Of a DNA stretch of 64,000 bases, positions 46,411-58,410 are shown one piece after another. The stretch's first letter is position 1. Every line of letters begins with the position of its first letter. Source of the DNA: Xylaria sp. FL1777 (lineage: Eukaryota > Ascomycota > Sordariomycetes > Xylariales > Xylariaceae); contig MU400519.1 of NCBI GenBank assembly GCA_022578965.1, positions 496,001 to 560,000 of the forward strand. Direction: 5' to 3'. Under the pieces are notes generated by a model that was not told the DNA's origin, did not search any database, and saw nothing but the letters and a program-made list of their open reading frames with translations. The position numbers and the translations under genes were made by a program.

Positions 46411-49400
46411 TAGCATCATTCATATAACAGCGTCGTTTTGATATCTATCGGGAAAGATAGTTGGAGGATTGCATATACAAAATCACGTAGAATGTTAGGC
46501 CGCATGCTATTTGTATTATTAAACTGGATGGGTATAGATGCATAGAGTTGTGAATCAATATGGGTAGAAGGATTAATAATGAACTAGGTAATGATTTTAA
46601 CGAATTTAATTCTCTAAACATGAATAAATGAATTACTTGGTCAGGATTAATAATCAGAACCTTGGAGATGCCAATTCTCAAGATATGAATTTGAACCCTT
46701 TCCCTTGGTCCAGTAGAGATATCAGCTGTGTGAAGTACAGAGCTATGATCGCTACCCCCTTTATCCCCAAGACGTTCTAGAGCCAGCGATTACCAACGAG
46801 TCGTCCAGCCCCGAGGGAAAAGCTCCTTAAGAATTCATTATAATTTATTGTCGGGAGACGTAACTAGCTCGAGATATTGAACTAGTAAGACTTCTAATAG
46901 GTGTCTTGTTAGCTGAACGTGCTGCCATACATATAGTTGTGCAGCCTACTTGTAAGTATACAGTTTAGATGGTCTCAGTAGTGAAACGACTGGGTGCGGG
47001 CATCTATAATATTCTCTAATCATTTTGACTGTGGTACGGAGTCTTACCAAAGTCCAGTAACCCCAGGCGTTTTTTGAACCCTTTTCCTTTTCTTCTGTTC
47101 TCTCAGAACACTTATACTTAATTCGGCCGCGATGCAAAGGTCAAAAACATCGACATACTCTATCATTAACAAATTGAAATTTGAATCTAGTAGAATATGG
47201 TAACATTAGGGCCACAACTCCCGAGAGAATTCGATACTTACATAATGAAGCATTTTTAGTTTACCAGCTCCCAAACATCAGCTTTATTGATGCGGGCATT
47301 TCTAATCCTTGCTGCGCTAATAATTTCGAGTTATACTAGTCCAGAGTGATGAGAATTACCCAGCATCGCGCGTTGTAGATACATCAATCCGACCTACTGA
47401 ATCATGTAGTTGACATATCTGTCCGATAGATTACCATCCAGACCCGCACACCAGTCACTAGGACACTTATAACAGCCTAAACTAGATCTGTACGCGGAAC
47501 ATCGGTGATATACATCGTATCTAGAAACTTGCACTGGAGACGAGCACTGCTCTGTGTCATGGGAAAGAGTAATAGCTTAATCGCAATGCTGCAGGCGTGC
47601 TGACTTCGAAGCTGGCGAGGCCGAGGACAAGCGGGTTAGCGTTAGGAGGATTCTCCGAGAGGATTTGACAAGTGATAGACAACAATGAACACTTGCTTCT
47701 CACACAGACTGGCGGTATGTGGGGTGCGTATATAGGTGAGCCAGTTTAGAATTAGAGCGTGAAATTTATCTTTGTGGAGGAATGCCGTGGAGTGCGTAGG
47801 AACTCGTACCTGGAAGCTGATGGTAAGTAATCGCTGTCCATCTCTACAGGGGGTGCTTTCGGATCGAGCTATTCGGCCATTCTAAACACAATTTCCAAGT
47901 CGGCCAAGAACGTAGCCAAGATTTTTCTCTAGGTCGAAGTTGTCCCTATACGCACGCTAGGGGCTAAGACTGCTGTTGTGAAAATTAGAGCTAGTAACCG
48001 GAATCTAACTTCTACCACCAAGCATAAAGTACAACCAGCAACCCAAAGCTGTTGCAGCCGGAAAAGCTTTTGTTTCCTTCGGCTTCTTGACAACGGGTAT
48101 GAACAATGTTGCTTTCCCAACTGAGAATCAGCGTATACACTAGCCTATGCCGCCGCGGTCCTAGTTAGATTACTGAAGAGCGACAGTCTTATGTGAAGGA
48201 ACCCTGTCTTGTCATGTGAACCATGTATCTATGCACGGATTCTCTTGGCACCGCGCAAGAAAGACAAGGTACGTAAATGGGTATTCCTAGCTAGCATCTC
48301 GACCCATGACGTTTTACACTGACGTCTGGTTTGGGATCCCGTCGGTTCAATTCGCGTCCATTGCACTGGGATCGTAGTTTAAATAAGTGTTCTTGACAAT
48401 GAGGTTTGAAGGCAGGACTCCCTGATGCTTGGTGGAATCGGAAATACATATCTTTCTTTAACTTAAAGCTGAAGAGTGCTATTAATACTACGTGGCTAGT
48501 CACAGCGTACATGGTTCGCGTTTGATAATAAGTTTTCCATTGTTACAGTAAGAATTCCTTGGTAGTGAGCGGTATCGGGACTACATATGGTTTCCTTGAT
48601 TAAAGCCGAAACTGGCATCAATACTACACGGGCAGTCAGGAAAAGAGGAACTAAAGATTCCAACAAACTAGTAAGCAGTAGTTAGAGTTTTTGATAACTC
48701 ACAACAAACGTTCCCTGCCGTCGTATATACATACCCAGGGCTGCAATACCAGCGAAGGGTAATGGTTGTGCCAATATCAACGATATGTTCCTGGCCACAG
48801 ATGACGAGTGTACTTATGATAGCGTCGAGGGAATGGTCAAAATAGCATCGCAGCGCATCTATCTTTCTGCGCCATGACCTATCCGCTGGGTTTTGTAAGG
48901 TGCGCAAAATCTCTTCAGGCTGTTCTGAGATGTCCAACGTGTCCAATGTGTGACGCTAAAAATACCCTAGATACCTATAGGCTACATGTATACTAGGTAC
49001 ACACACTAAGGCCGCCCGAAGGATTCAGATCTTGAGGCTGCGCTAAAACGTGCCGAGCCGCGCTAGAGCAGCCAAGCCTGGAGCTGGCACAGTGTCGAGG
49101 GACCCTGGTGGAAGTACGCATACAGTAATGAGATGTATTGTACATTTAGGTAGGCATCTAACGTGGTTCATGTGCGTGTCTGCCGAGCCCGTATAGCATA
49201 CTAGGTAGTGTATATCGGAAGTCCTACAATATGACATTACCTACCTAGGTACTAACCTACGCAGTAGAGCACTACCTTAGCCACTACTATCAATTAATAG
49301 CCTCAGTGTCCAGTATACCTACGCATATACTGACCTACAGACGCATAACATACCGGTATAAGAAGGATATTTACATAGTAGCAGTTAGATGTAGGTACCG

Positions 49401-50936
49401 TACTACCTAGGTAGGTACGATGTGGGTACTTACCTGGTATATATGTACTACAAACGTGGCATAATCCCCGGATTTCGCTTCTACGCAGTATGTAAACACA
49501 CTAGCCTGGCTTGGTTAGGCAAATGGCTCAGGTTCGATGGCTTTTTTCACTCCCTACAGTAAGTAAGTAATCATCTATTCCTATCTAGTATACCTAAGTA
49601 GATAGTGTTGTGCTATTTTGACAGTCGCGTCCTCATTAATTTCTTGGCTGTAACATAGCTACGCAGAACTATGAGTACGCAGTACAGTAGGCAGGTCGTC
49701 ATCTTAATGTACCGTGCAACTATGCATGTAGACTGTACAGTGACCTGCGGCACACTCGCAATATTGGTATGAACGTGTGTAACATGCCGCCGTCACATTC
49801 ACTGTCCTGGCCCTCCAGCTCCACCCCCCCTTTACACGGCTGGCTGACCTGTCTTTGCTTCATGTAGGTATATGTAGTGTTGACGAGGAGCAAAAGCAAA
49901 AGGCTTGGCCGCATGCTTCTTTTCCTGCAGGAACCTTGCGTGTATGCCTGTGAGCATCGCCGTCCGTGAGCAACCAACATGACTTGGTCGACGCTCTGGG
50001 CATGGCCTGGTCAGCAGCCATGACTGTTGCTTACAACCACAGCACCCAACTTGAAGTCCACTCGGCCAAGCCGTCACTACATATACTCGCGTGGACTTGG
50101 CGCACAGGCCTGATCAGAGGACATATCAACAAGCTTACAGTAGGGAGTCCCTGGAATCGGTAACTTACCTTACTTTCTGGTTGGGTTACCTTAACACTGA
50201 CTCTACAGGGGACTGAAAGAGATTACCTACTGTAGCATTCTGCCAGTAGCGCACACTACCAGCATATATACCTCTCATCTCTTCAGGAGAGTCGGGTCCA
50301 CCGAGGTTCATGGCACATCAGATTGGCTATGCCGGCATCTAAGTGGCGTACCAGTCAGCAGCCAAGACGAGCTGCTGAAGTAAGAGTATGAGAAGCGCGA
50401 AGTGTGGTTGAATCTATAGGTCTAGACGTGCCTCCCTAGTGATCCATCCCTTTCAATGCCGGCCGTGAAGCTCAGACCCCTGCCTGGCTCATTGAACTCG
50501 TGGGAGAGAGGTCATACAGTAGTACACTGCCCTCGCCTGCCCTTAGTTCGTCGATCTATACGCCACGCTATTACACTATTGGTAGAAGCCCGTCAGCACC
50601 AAGTTGTGGGGACCTGGAGATGACTACTTGCCCGAAAATAGATACACACACATTCCTTGACCGTGATGGCTGGCGAGCTAGATAACCCACGATCGACACG
50701 AAGAAGCAACAGCTGTATATAAGACTCGTGATCGACCTGGCCCCTCTCCAAATGAAGCTGCGGCATAGTACCTAATTAACCTTCTCTTCTCATCTGGTCT
50801 TCCACCCATCCAACGGGCTTGAGCAGCATTCCTCGCCGCTCTCGAAGCCCTTTGCTTTCCTTTTCCTTTTTTTCTATTTACAACAAGGATTCCTTTCTAG
50901 GTCATATTATTTTCAAGTTCCATTCATTACACAACT
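46411..50936. other. 4.5 kb without a convincing gene
   Basis: Short ORFs only. The most coding-like is a minus-strand frame at 48668-48946 (EEILRTLQNPADRSWRRKID), beginning at TTG and with no recognised family. From about 48.95 to 49.75 kb the DNA is full of TACCTA/CCTAGGTA/GTAGGTAC motifs. The last part is the upstream region of the GMC oxidoreductase gene. Confidence 0.5.
50717..50724 (+). promoter_or_regulatory. TATA-like box of the GMC oxidoreductase gene
   Basis: TATATAAG, 213 bp before the start codon at 50937, followed by a C/T-rich leader. The position suits a fungal core promoter with a leader of roughly 150-180 nt. Confidence 0.45.
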
Positions 50937-53222
50937 ATGAAGTCTTTTCTATACCTTGCGCTTCTCAGCGCGATCGCCCCTCGCGTCTTGGCTGGGTAAG
51001 CCGACCATACCCCCCCGGGTTCCCTCAAACAATAAAAAAAGTCAGGCAATCAAGTTACTAATGCGACTCTTGATAGTTCTGGTGTTGATGGAGTAGATGT
51101 CCTGATTGATATCATTCAGCCGCAGAATCACTACCCCCAGACTAGCGATCAACTTATCCCTATTGCAAAGCCCGCTGAAAACGAGTATGAATACATTGTT
51201 GTCGGCTCCGGCCCTGGTGGTGCACCACTAGCTGCCAACCTCGCCATTGCCGGTCACAGCGTCCTCCTCATCGATGCCGGTGGTGACTATGGTCACCTTC
51301 GGGAGCGTGAGGCGCCTGCTCTAGCTAACCCTTCCTCGGAGAGGAACGAGGTCAGCTGGGGTTTCTTTGCACACCACTACGCGGACGAGGAGCGCGCACT
51401 AAAGGACCGTAAGCTCACTTGGCTGACTCCAGATGGAAAATACTACAGTGGACTGAATGTCCCCGAGGGGTCAACTATGCTGGGTAACTTTTATCCCCGA
51501 TACGGTGGACTGGGTGGTTGCGCAGAGCATAATGCTCTGGTCGCTCTACTTCCTAGTAAGAACGATTGGGACAATATCAAGAACATCACTGGCGATGCTA
51601 GCTGGGACAGCGCTGCCATGAGGAAGTACTTAAAAAAGATCGAGAAGGTTGAATATACTCTACCTGAGGGCACTGAGGGCAGCCATGGGCACGACGGTTA
51701 CATCAGCATGTCTACCAATCCGCTAGGGATTGCCGCCCAAGATGTGAAGTTGATGTCGGTCTTTGCCGGCGCCGCCAAGGCCTTCGGCGTTGACAACACT
51801 GAGCTCACTAGCGCTCTCAACAGCGCCGTGTCTTTTGCCCAAGAGAACAGCATCGACTACGAGACAGGTCTACTCCCGCTCAACGTGACCACTGCCATGA
51901 CTGATGCCATGGACAAAATGCTCGTTGGCGATATCAACAACGATAGCCCAGACAGAGACACCACGAAGGCCTTCGCCAAACTTCCTCAGCATATGGACAA
52001 TACCCAGTACCGCCGCTCTACCCCTCGTGACTATGTCTATGACACAGCAACCGCAAAAACTGCCAATGGTGCCAGGAAATACAAGCTAGATGTTGCTCTT
52101 CACACCTTAGCCACCAAGGTTCTGTTCGATACTACTGGAGCCAAGCCTAAGGCCGTCGGTGTTGACTACCTTTTCGGGCAGTCATTGTACCGCGCTGACC
52201 CTCGAGCTAACCGGACCGAGGATGGTGGTGAGCCTGGAACAGTTAAGGCCACCAAGGAAGTTATTGTCGCCGGCGGTGCATTCAATTCGCCTCAGCTCTT
52301 GAAGCTCTCCGGTGTTGGACCTAAGGAGGAGCTTGAATCATTTGATATTCCCGTTATCCTAGATTTGCCCGGCGTCGGCGAGAATCTGCAGGACCGCCTC
52401 GAGACCAGTGTTAATGCTGAGTTCCCAACCAACTTCACCCGTATCCTGGCTTGCTACTATCTGGCCGCCGACGGAGACCCGTGCTGGGCGCAGTATGTGG
52501 ACACAAACAACAAGGATGCTGCGAAGGGCACCTACGCCTCAAACGGCGTTGTTATGGGTAGCTTCTTTACTTCCTCCTACTCGGAAGACGGCGAACACGA
52601 TCTCTGGATCGGTGGTTTCCCGGCTCTCTTCAACGGTTTTTACCCTGGCTACTCTTCCAACGCTGCTACTGTAGCTAACAAGAACTGGTGGTCTTGGCTA
52701 GTCCTTAAAGCCCACACCAGGAATCATGCTGGTACTGTTAAGCTTGCCTCAGCTAACCCTCGTGACACCCCCATCATTACTTTCCACAACACCTACGAAG
52801 GTCTCTCTAAGGAGGAGGCCGATAAGGATGTTGGCGCTCTTCGTGAGGGTATGCGCATGGCTGTTAGTTTCTTCGAGAATATCCCTGCTATTGATGGTGC
52901 CGCTGATGTCTTCTGGCCTCCAAAGGAGGTCAGGGACACTGACGAGGCGCTTGAGGAGTGGATTGTCGAGGAGGCTTGGGGTCATCACGCTTCTTGCTCT
53001 AACAAGATTGGCGCTGACGATGACAAGCTAGCTGTTCTCGACTCCAAATTCCGAGTCCGTGGTGTTGATGGGCTTCGTGTTGTTGATGCCTCTGCTCTCA
53101 ACAAAATTCCCGGCATTTTCCCAGTGCTTCCCATTATGATGATGTCCGAGAAGGCCACCGAGGATATCTTGGGCACCAAGAACCCCGGTGGCTGCAAGTC
53201 GCACAAGAGACGTGCTAGCTAA
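50937..53222 (+). CDS. secreted GMC-family FAD oxidoreductase
   Basis: Two exons: 50937-50995 and 51077-53222 (81-bp intron just after the signal peptide), encoding 734 aa. Residues 1-19 (MKSFLYLALLSAIAPRVLAG) are a secretion signal. The FAD-binding Rossmann motif is YIVVGSGPGG (GxGxxG at 63-68) with LLIDAGG after it. The second GMC signature is seen as GGAFNSPQLLKLSGVGP. Near the C-terminus, GHHASC provides the catalytic base His (657), and LNKIPGIFPVLPIMM carries the Asn (695) found in place of a second His in many members. N-glycosylation sites (NIT, NVT, NRT, NFT) suit an extracellular enzyme. The family oxidises alcohols or sugars, often making H2O2 or feeding lignocellulose breakdown. 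The substrate cannot be read from sequence. Codon use is smooth with no breaks. Confidence 0.93.
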
Positions 53223-55008
53223 ATGCAACAGTCAGACGAGCGGTGTTTTCCACGATATTCATAGAATGTACATAATGGGCGGGCAGCTGCTGATATTATA
53301 AGGTCGAGCCTAGGGCGCCACGCCACAACCTGACGGTCAATGATCAGCCCTACGCTTTTATATATTGGGTAACTACTCTTTTTACTGTATATAATTTGGA
53401 CAACGAAAGACGATGAGTCTTTTTTGGACCTTATGAGTATTGCTTGCATTTCGGCGGACATTCTCATTTTTTGGTGTTGTTGTTTTCGGATTACAAAAAT
53501 TCACATTCGTAATGTTTTCACGCACAGGCATTATGACTCTAGTTGGAGGAGTGATAATATAAGCCTTGCTAAGATCTTAGTTACTCATTAACATGCTTGG
53601 TGTAGAGTAGCCTTGATACCTAGATAGTTTAGCTACATGTAGAACACTGACATGTTATGACTTGGCAGCCTCACCGTAATGCTCGGGCTTGTTCAAGTCA
53701 CGGCAACTCGCCGCTTACGTATAAGCAGGGATGTAGTGTTTCCCAGCGGCGAATTAATCTAACTACCTAGGTAACTTATCTCGTCATGCATAGCGTAGCT
53801 CACTAATGGTGCTCTGGGATAGGGCAAACGGCGATTACTCTCCGACCGGCCGGCATCGCAGCCATCATCATTCTGCGGAATTTTCCGTGCTGCAATTTGC
53901 ACTATCATGTGATATTTGGCATCGTGTGAGAGTGTACGAGAGACCGCCAGCAAGTTTTAACATTAAATATAGGTAGTATTTTAGTTTTCTAGCCAGCTTG
54001 ACCTACTTCAGCCACGCGTAGCCAGCGGAGCATGGTGATTCAACGAGGTCTGCGTGAACCTGGTAAAGAATCATGAACGCCTACGCATACGGTACACTAC
54101 CACCCTGAGTAGGTGTACTGGTCTGCCAAGACTACATATGTGACCCATCTTCATGATTTAGTAATAATATACTGTACTTCGTACACTAGGTATTGTGACA
54201 TGTTCAGCTGATGCTTGGCGCCGAGAAACCATAAGAAGGCGCAGGGGTAGTTGGTTTGCTAAATTCGATCGGCCTCACTGTCTCTGAGCTGATTCCCTAT
54301 ATAGGCAGTATCCAAACAGGCGGACCTACCCAAATAGGTACTTGCATGAAGTCTCCAGGGCCAATACTAACTTCCTATTTCGATTCTGTCCTGTCCTATA
54401 ATACAGTGTATAATCTTCTAATTATATCATGATAACCGAAACCATGTCAGATAGCCGAGTGTACAAAGCACTAGAGTATAGATTATAACACCATTATATC
54501 GCAAGAGTCAAAACTTATGAGAACTGTGTGAAAAGCTTCTCACACAAGATAGCCTTGTCAGAGATTATTGTCCCGGACTTACTAAATAGCCCGCACTCAG
54601 TTATAGGGCAGGTGGGAAAGGGGCTAATTGTCAGGGGCTAGAGTCACAGCAGCGTAAAAGGAGCTTTAGCTAGGGGAGGCAGTTTAGTATTTTCTGTATA
54701 AAGGTGGGTTTCCTTCCAATACTTCTTGAGGAGACTCAGGAATCGATAATATTAAGCCCTTGCTCCTAACTACGACCTAGCAGCTCTCCTCTAGTGACCC
54801 AACTTCACTCCGGAGACCAATACCCCTAGCACCAATAGCCATAAGGGTAGGTAAGTTGGTCAATTGGCCCCTGGGACTTCCCAATACCATGCAGAATCGT
54901 AAACCAGAGTAGTAACTTGATGCACACCTATGTTAACAGATCCGACGCCAAGTGAGAAAGTACAGCGAGCACAGGGTGAAATCCTAAGCTATTGGAGGTG
55001 ATCCATCC
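53223..55008. other. intergenic, no gene seen
   Basis: 3' flanks of the GMC and caspase-like genes, which converge. Several TACCTA-type motifs occur (53760-53775, 54325-54340). No ORF of interest. Confidence 0.6.
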
Positions 55009-56404
55009 CTATCTCTCGAACAATGTGACTTCGGGGGTTTCCACCATCTCCACCAGCGGGAAATAAACACCGGACGGAGCCGATGTAATCCAATCGATCC
55101 ACTCCTTTATATCAATGTCACCAGGATTGTCAATGCCCAGCCGGACTTGTATATGGGTATTGGTGCCGCCCCCCAAGTTCCGCCTTGGCTCAGCCAACTT
55201 CCGCAGCACTATACTCCTTGTTGTTCCACCGGGGCCGGCTGCATCGGCGGACAGCCGCGTGTATACAGGCTGCGTGCGCATATGTGAGGTATGCCAACAT
55301 ACTGTGACGACTGTTAGCTTATTACTCCCGGTCTCATGGTAAGAGTTCGGAGAGCCTAGTCTTACCTTCATCACTATTAAGTTCGTCAGGTTTGGGATAC
55401 TTATCGGAGCCGTACTGAGTTGCCAAACAAATTCGTCGGTGTAGTTCAGCTACCGTGATGCCGTCTTCTACACATTTCTCATCACTCAGGATTCTATGCA
55501 CCGCCCACGTCATGCTAGGCGACAAGTCGGTGGCATTAATATCTCCATAGGTTGATGTGTTGAAGGCGCTGGCACTTATTGACTCGACGATACCGCTGCC
55601 GTTGAAACGATCGCAGGTTAGGCTGTTGCAGGCATTATTGACCAGCAGTATGTCGGCTTCACAGTCGCCAAGCGTGGTAGAAAGAATGCTAGAGTCTATA
55701 GTCTGAGATTTCCTGTGCATACATATATCAGCATTTGTAATCCACATGTAGGGTAGCAGACTATAGTGAACGCTTGAGCGAAATACTTACTCAGGATCCA
55801 TATGTGAGCACCACCTAGGGGAACCCCTTCGATCTTTGTGTTCAAGTCCGTGACCGTCGTACCATATCAGGAACAGGGTCTCTGGACTATCCTCCGCGGC
55901 CAAGTTCACCAGATATCTAGTGAATGCTAGATGAGGCTTCTTGCTAGGGATCTTGAAGTTCCATACTTCATATCCGTACAGCGACTCGAACATGTAGGTG
56001 TACTTCCTTGTAGACTCCTCGATGCTCTGCTCGAAGTCATGTGCCTCCCAGCTAATCAGAAGCACAATGACACGTTCGTACCGACTAGGATTGCGGCGCT
56101 TTGCCCATGTATTAGCTACTCCGTGTTGTACTTTCTGCAGAGGTGACAACTCTTCGTCTCCCCATGTATTGGGGGCGGTTATTTCAGACCAGGTATCTAT
56201 GGGATCTAGCGTATGATCCCACTGTGTGTTGTTTATTGGCTCCACAACTGGAGAGTTTGGTGGTGAAATATCAGTCGACGGGGAAGAAGGAACATCGAAG
56301 AGGCTCGTCAGAGCGAACTCCTCACACATTTCCCAAGTTGTCATTTTGGGGTATAAATCAACTGTGGGTCGATGTCGGTAGAAACAGGTCGTGTTTGTAA
56401 TCAT
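55009..56404 (-). CDS. caspase-like (peptidase C14) domain protein
   Basis: Three exons: 56404-55791, 55712-55366 and 55301-55009 (introns 78 and 64 bp), encoding 417 aa. The frame opens at a GTG (56416), so the ATG at 56404 is used; M at 56344 (MTTWEM) is an alternative. For intron 2 the acceptor CACAG after a GCTAAC branch site was preferred over AACAG. Beta-strand RYERVIVLLISWEAHDFEQS precedes a caspase-like core: LFLIWYDGHG gives the catalytic His (H185), and ADILLVNNACNS gives the likely Cys (C233), where most relatives read DCC-x-S. The tail (about 320-417) includes PVYTRLSADAAG and a terminal region found beyond the peptidase fold in such fungal proteins. Role is inferred: fungal C14-like proteins are often linked to programmed cell death or non-self responses. 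Activity is uncertain because of the altered Cys motif. Confidence 0.7.
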
Positions 56405-56954
56405 GTGTAGATGCACAGATCAAGAAGATCGAAGTGCGTGTTAATATCGGGTTCGATGTATATCGACTACAAACCGAAGTTACCATGAGGGTTTAAAATA
56501 TATTGTTCTATCTTAAACGGGGAAGGAACAGGTCACCTAGAAATAATGGGACTGAGGTAAAAATCAATGGCTGAGGCATAAACACTGTAGCAGTTGCATC
56601 AAAGCATAATACCTAAACAATGTATCAATAAGGATCCGTGTGGCATCTGTGTCTTGTTCAATGGAACTTATTAGGTTTGGACAAACAAAACTTCAAGAGA
56701 GAAAGGTGACATAGTCGTGGTCCCTCGAGAGCCCAGCAAACTAGCAGCCAATTAATAATGTGAAGGGTCAATGAAACGGTTTCACCAACATGGTTTACTG
56801 CTGAAAGATTCATGTAAGGGAGCCACGGGTACACATGGGTAAAGAAAGGTCCCGTGTAGTTTGCCTTTCACAATTAATTTCCAAGCCAGCCCCCTTACCT
56901 ATGCTTATGTGTTTTAAACTAGTTTATTATTCAACAATAATGAGCAGGTAGGAC
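56405..56954. other. intergenic, no gene seen
   Basis: A/T-leaning upstream flank of the caspase-like gene and 3' flank of the ankyrin pseudogene. No ORF of note. Confidence 0.55.
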
Positions 56955-57536
56955 TTATTTCACTGCTAAATTCGCAGAACAAGTCACGCCACAATCGATA
57001 CACTCCTGGCCGAGGTCAAAGTTGCGCTTGTTACAAATCAAGCAGTAGTAATAGGCCTCGAAAATAGAGCAGTCGCTGTTGTTGCAAGAAATTATCACGC
57101 TTGTTGACTTCGAGGCCTTTGTCTAACAGCACCTCCATAGTCTTCCATCCTTGTCGATACGTGTGTTGGCGCTCAGCAGCTCCACGATTCTTGACTTCGC
57201 TCCACAATTGATTGCTATTTTCAAAGCAGAGCTATTCGGCTGAGTTGCATTCACCTTTGCACAATTTTCGAACAAAATTCGTAAAAGTCTTAGACATTCG
57301 GGCTTGTTGCCTTGTGCGCCATAGAGGTGCAATGGAGCGAAACTCATCGCAGTTCTTGCCTTTACGTTTACTCCATGCCGTTCTGTGCCCCCTTCGGCGT
57401 CTTGGATATCTTGGGTTTGTTTGGATCAGAGTGCAACTTTAGGATCTGGTTAGGTCGATAATCCTACATTAGTCGAGCTTTTATTGTCAAGCCTCAAAGA
57501 AGCAACATCTGACAACACGGGACCGAGGGCTTCTGG
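56955..57536 (-). pseudogene. broken ankyrin-repeat gene with C-terminal Cys-rich (ZZ-like) finger
   Basis: A single minus-strand frame from 57536 to a TAA ending at 56955 is cut by three stops: TAA at 57452-57450, TGA at 57428-57426 and TAG at 57125-57123. The middle part reads as ankyrin repeat (APLHLYGAQGNKPECLRLL, NSSALKIAINCGAKSRIVEL). After the TAG comes IFEAYYYCLICNKRNFDLG then ECIDCGVTC, a Cys-rich finger seen at the C-terminus of many fungal ankyrin/NLR-type proteins. Around 57150-57090 another frame (TMEVLLDKGLEVNKRD) fits ankyrin better, so small frameshifts also seem present. TAA, TGA and TAG are what C-to-T change makes from CAA, CGA and CAG, consistent with mild RIP leaking from the adjacent AT-rich island. 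The 5' part is lost or unrecognisable. Confidence 0.7.
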
Positions 57537-58261
57537 CTGCATAGCAGGCATTGGGCCATAAATATCCTTACCTGAGACCTGGTCCTTTGGGCGTAAGCTC
57601 CTCTGATATAAGATTCACATATAATGGCTAAAAACTGCTATTTTTACTTGTGTTTTAGCTAAAGGTTTTCTATATTACAAAGTAATAAAAACAAAAACCT
57701 TGCATTAATATTATAATAAACAAAACAAAATAAAATAATAAAAAAACTAGTAAAGTTTATTATAAGTAATAAAGCAATTAAGCTTAAAAAGTGTAATATA
57801 AATTAAAAAAAAAAGAGCTTTATAAATAATTATAATAATAATTGCTTTAAGCATAAACTTTATATAGCTATTTAATTAAGCTATTATAACTATAATAAAA
57901 ACATTATTATTAAAGTTAATAATTAATTTATATTAGCTTAATATATATAAATATTAATATTAAGCTAATTTAAATTAGCTTAATATTATATTAGCTTAAT
58001 ATTAGTTTATATTAGCTTAATATTTTTTTTGAACTAATATTAGCTTAATACGTATTAAATTAACTTAGTATTTATATTAGCTTAATATTATATTAGCTTA
58101 ATATAAATATTAAACGTTAATAATTTAATAAATAATTATTATTTAATAAAACAAATTTTATTGTTTTAAAGAACTTAAAAAACTAATTATAAATACTCTT
58201 TAAAATTAAAAAAAAGCTTTATTTTAAAAGCTAAAAAATTAATTTTATAAAATATTAAATA

Positions 58262-58410
58262 TTAAGCTAATATAAACTAATATTAGCTTAGTATTTTTTT
58301 TCTTAAATTAATACTAGTTTAATATTAGTTTATATTAGCTTAGTATTTTTTTTCTCGAATTAATATTAGCTTAATATTAGTTTATACTAGCTTAGTATTT
58401 TTTTTAAACT
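58262..58410 (+). repeat. ~52-bp tandem repeat within the AT-rich island
   Basis: The string AGCTTAGTATTTTTTTT recurs at 58285, 58337 and 58389, a spacing of exactly 52 bp, with related AATATTAGTTTATA sequence between. A similar unit (AGCTTAATATTTTTTTT) occurs at 58014. Confidence 0.8.

Noticed and set aside
46600..46710. Possible tRNA, from a GGTTCAAATTC-like box on the minus strand
   Set aside because: No matching A box at the right distance and no acceptor stem. No tRNA or rRNA gene was found elsewhere either.
48668..48946. 92-codon minus-strand ORF
   Set aside because: Coding-like but starts at TTG, is isolated and matches no family known to me.
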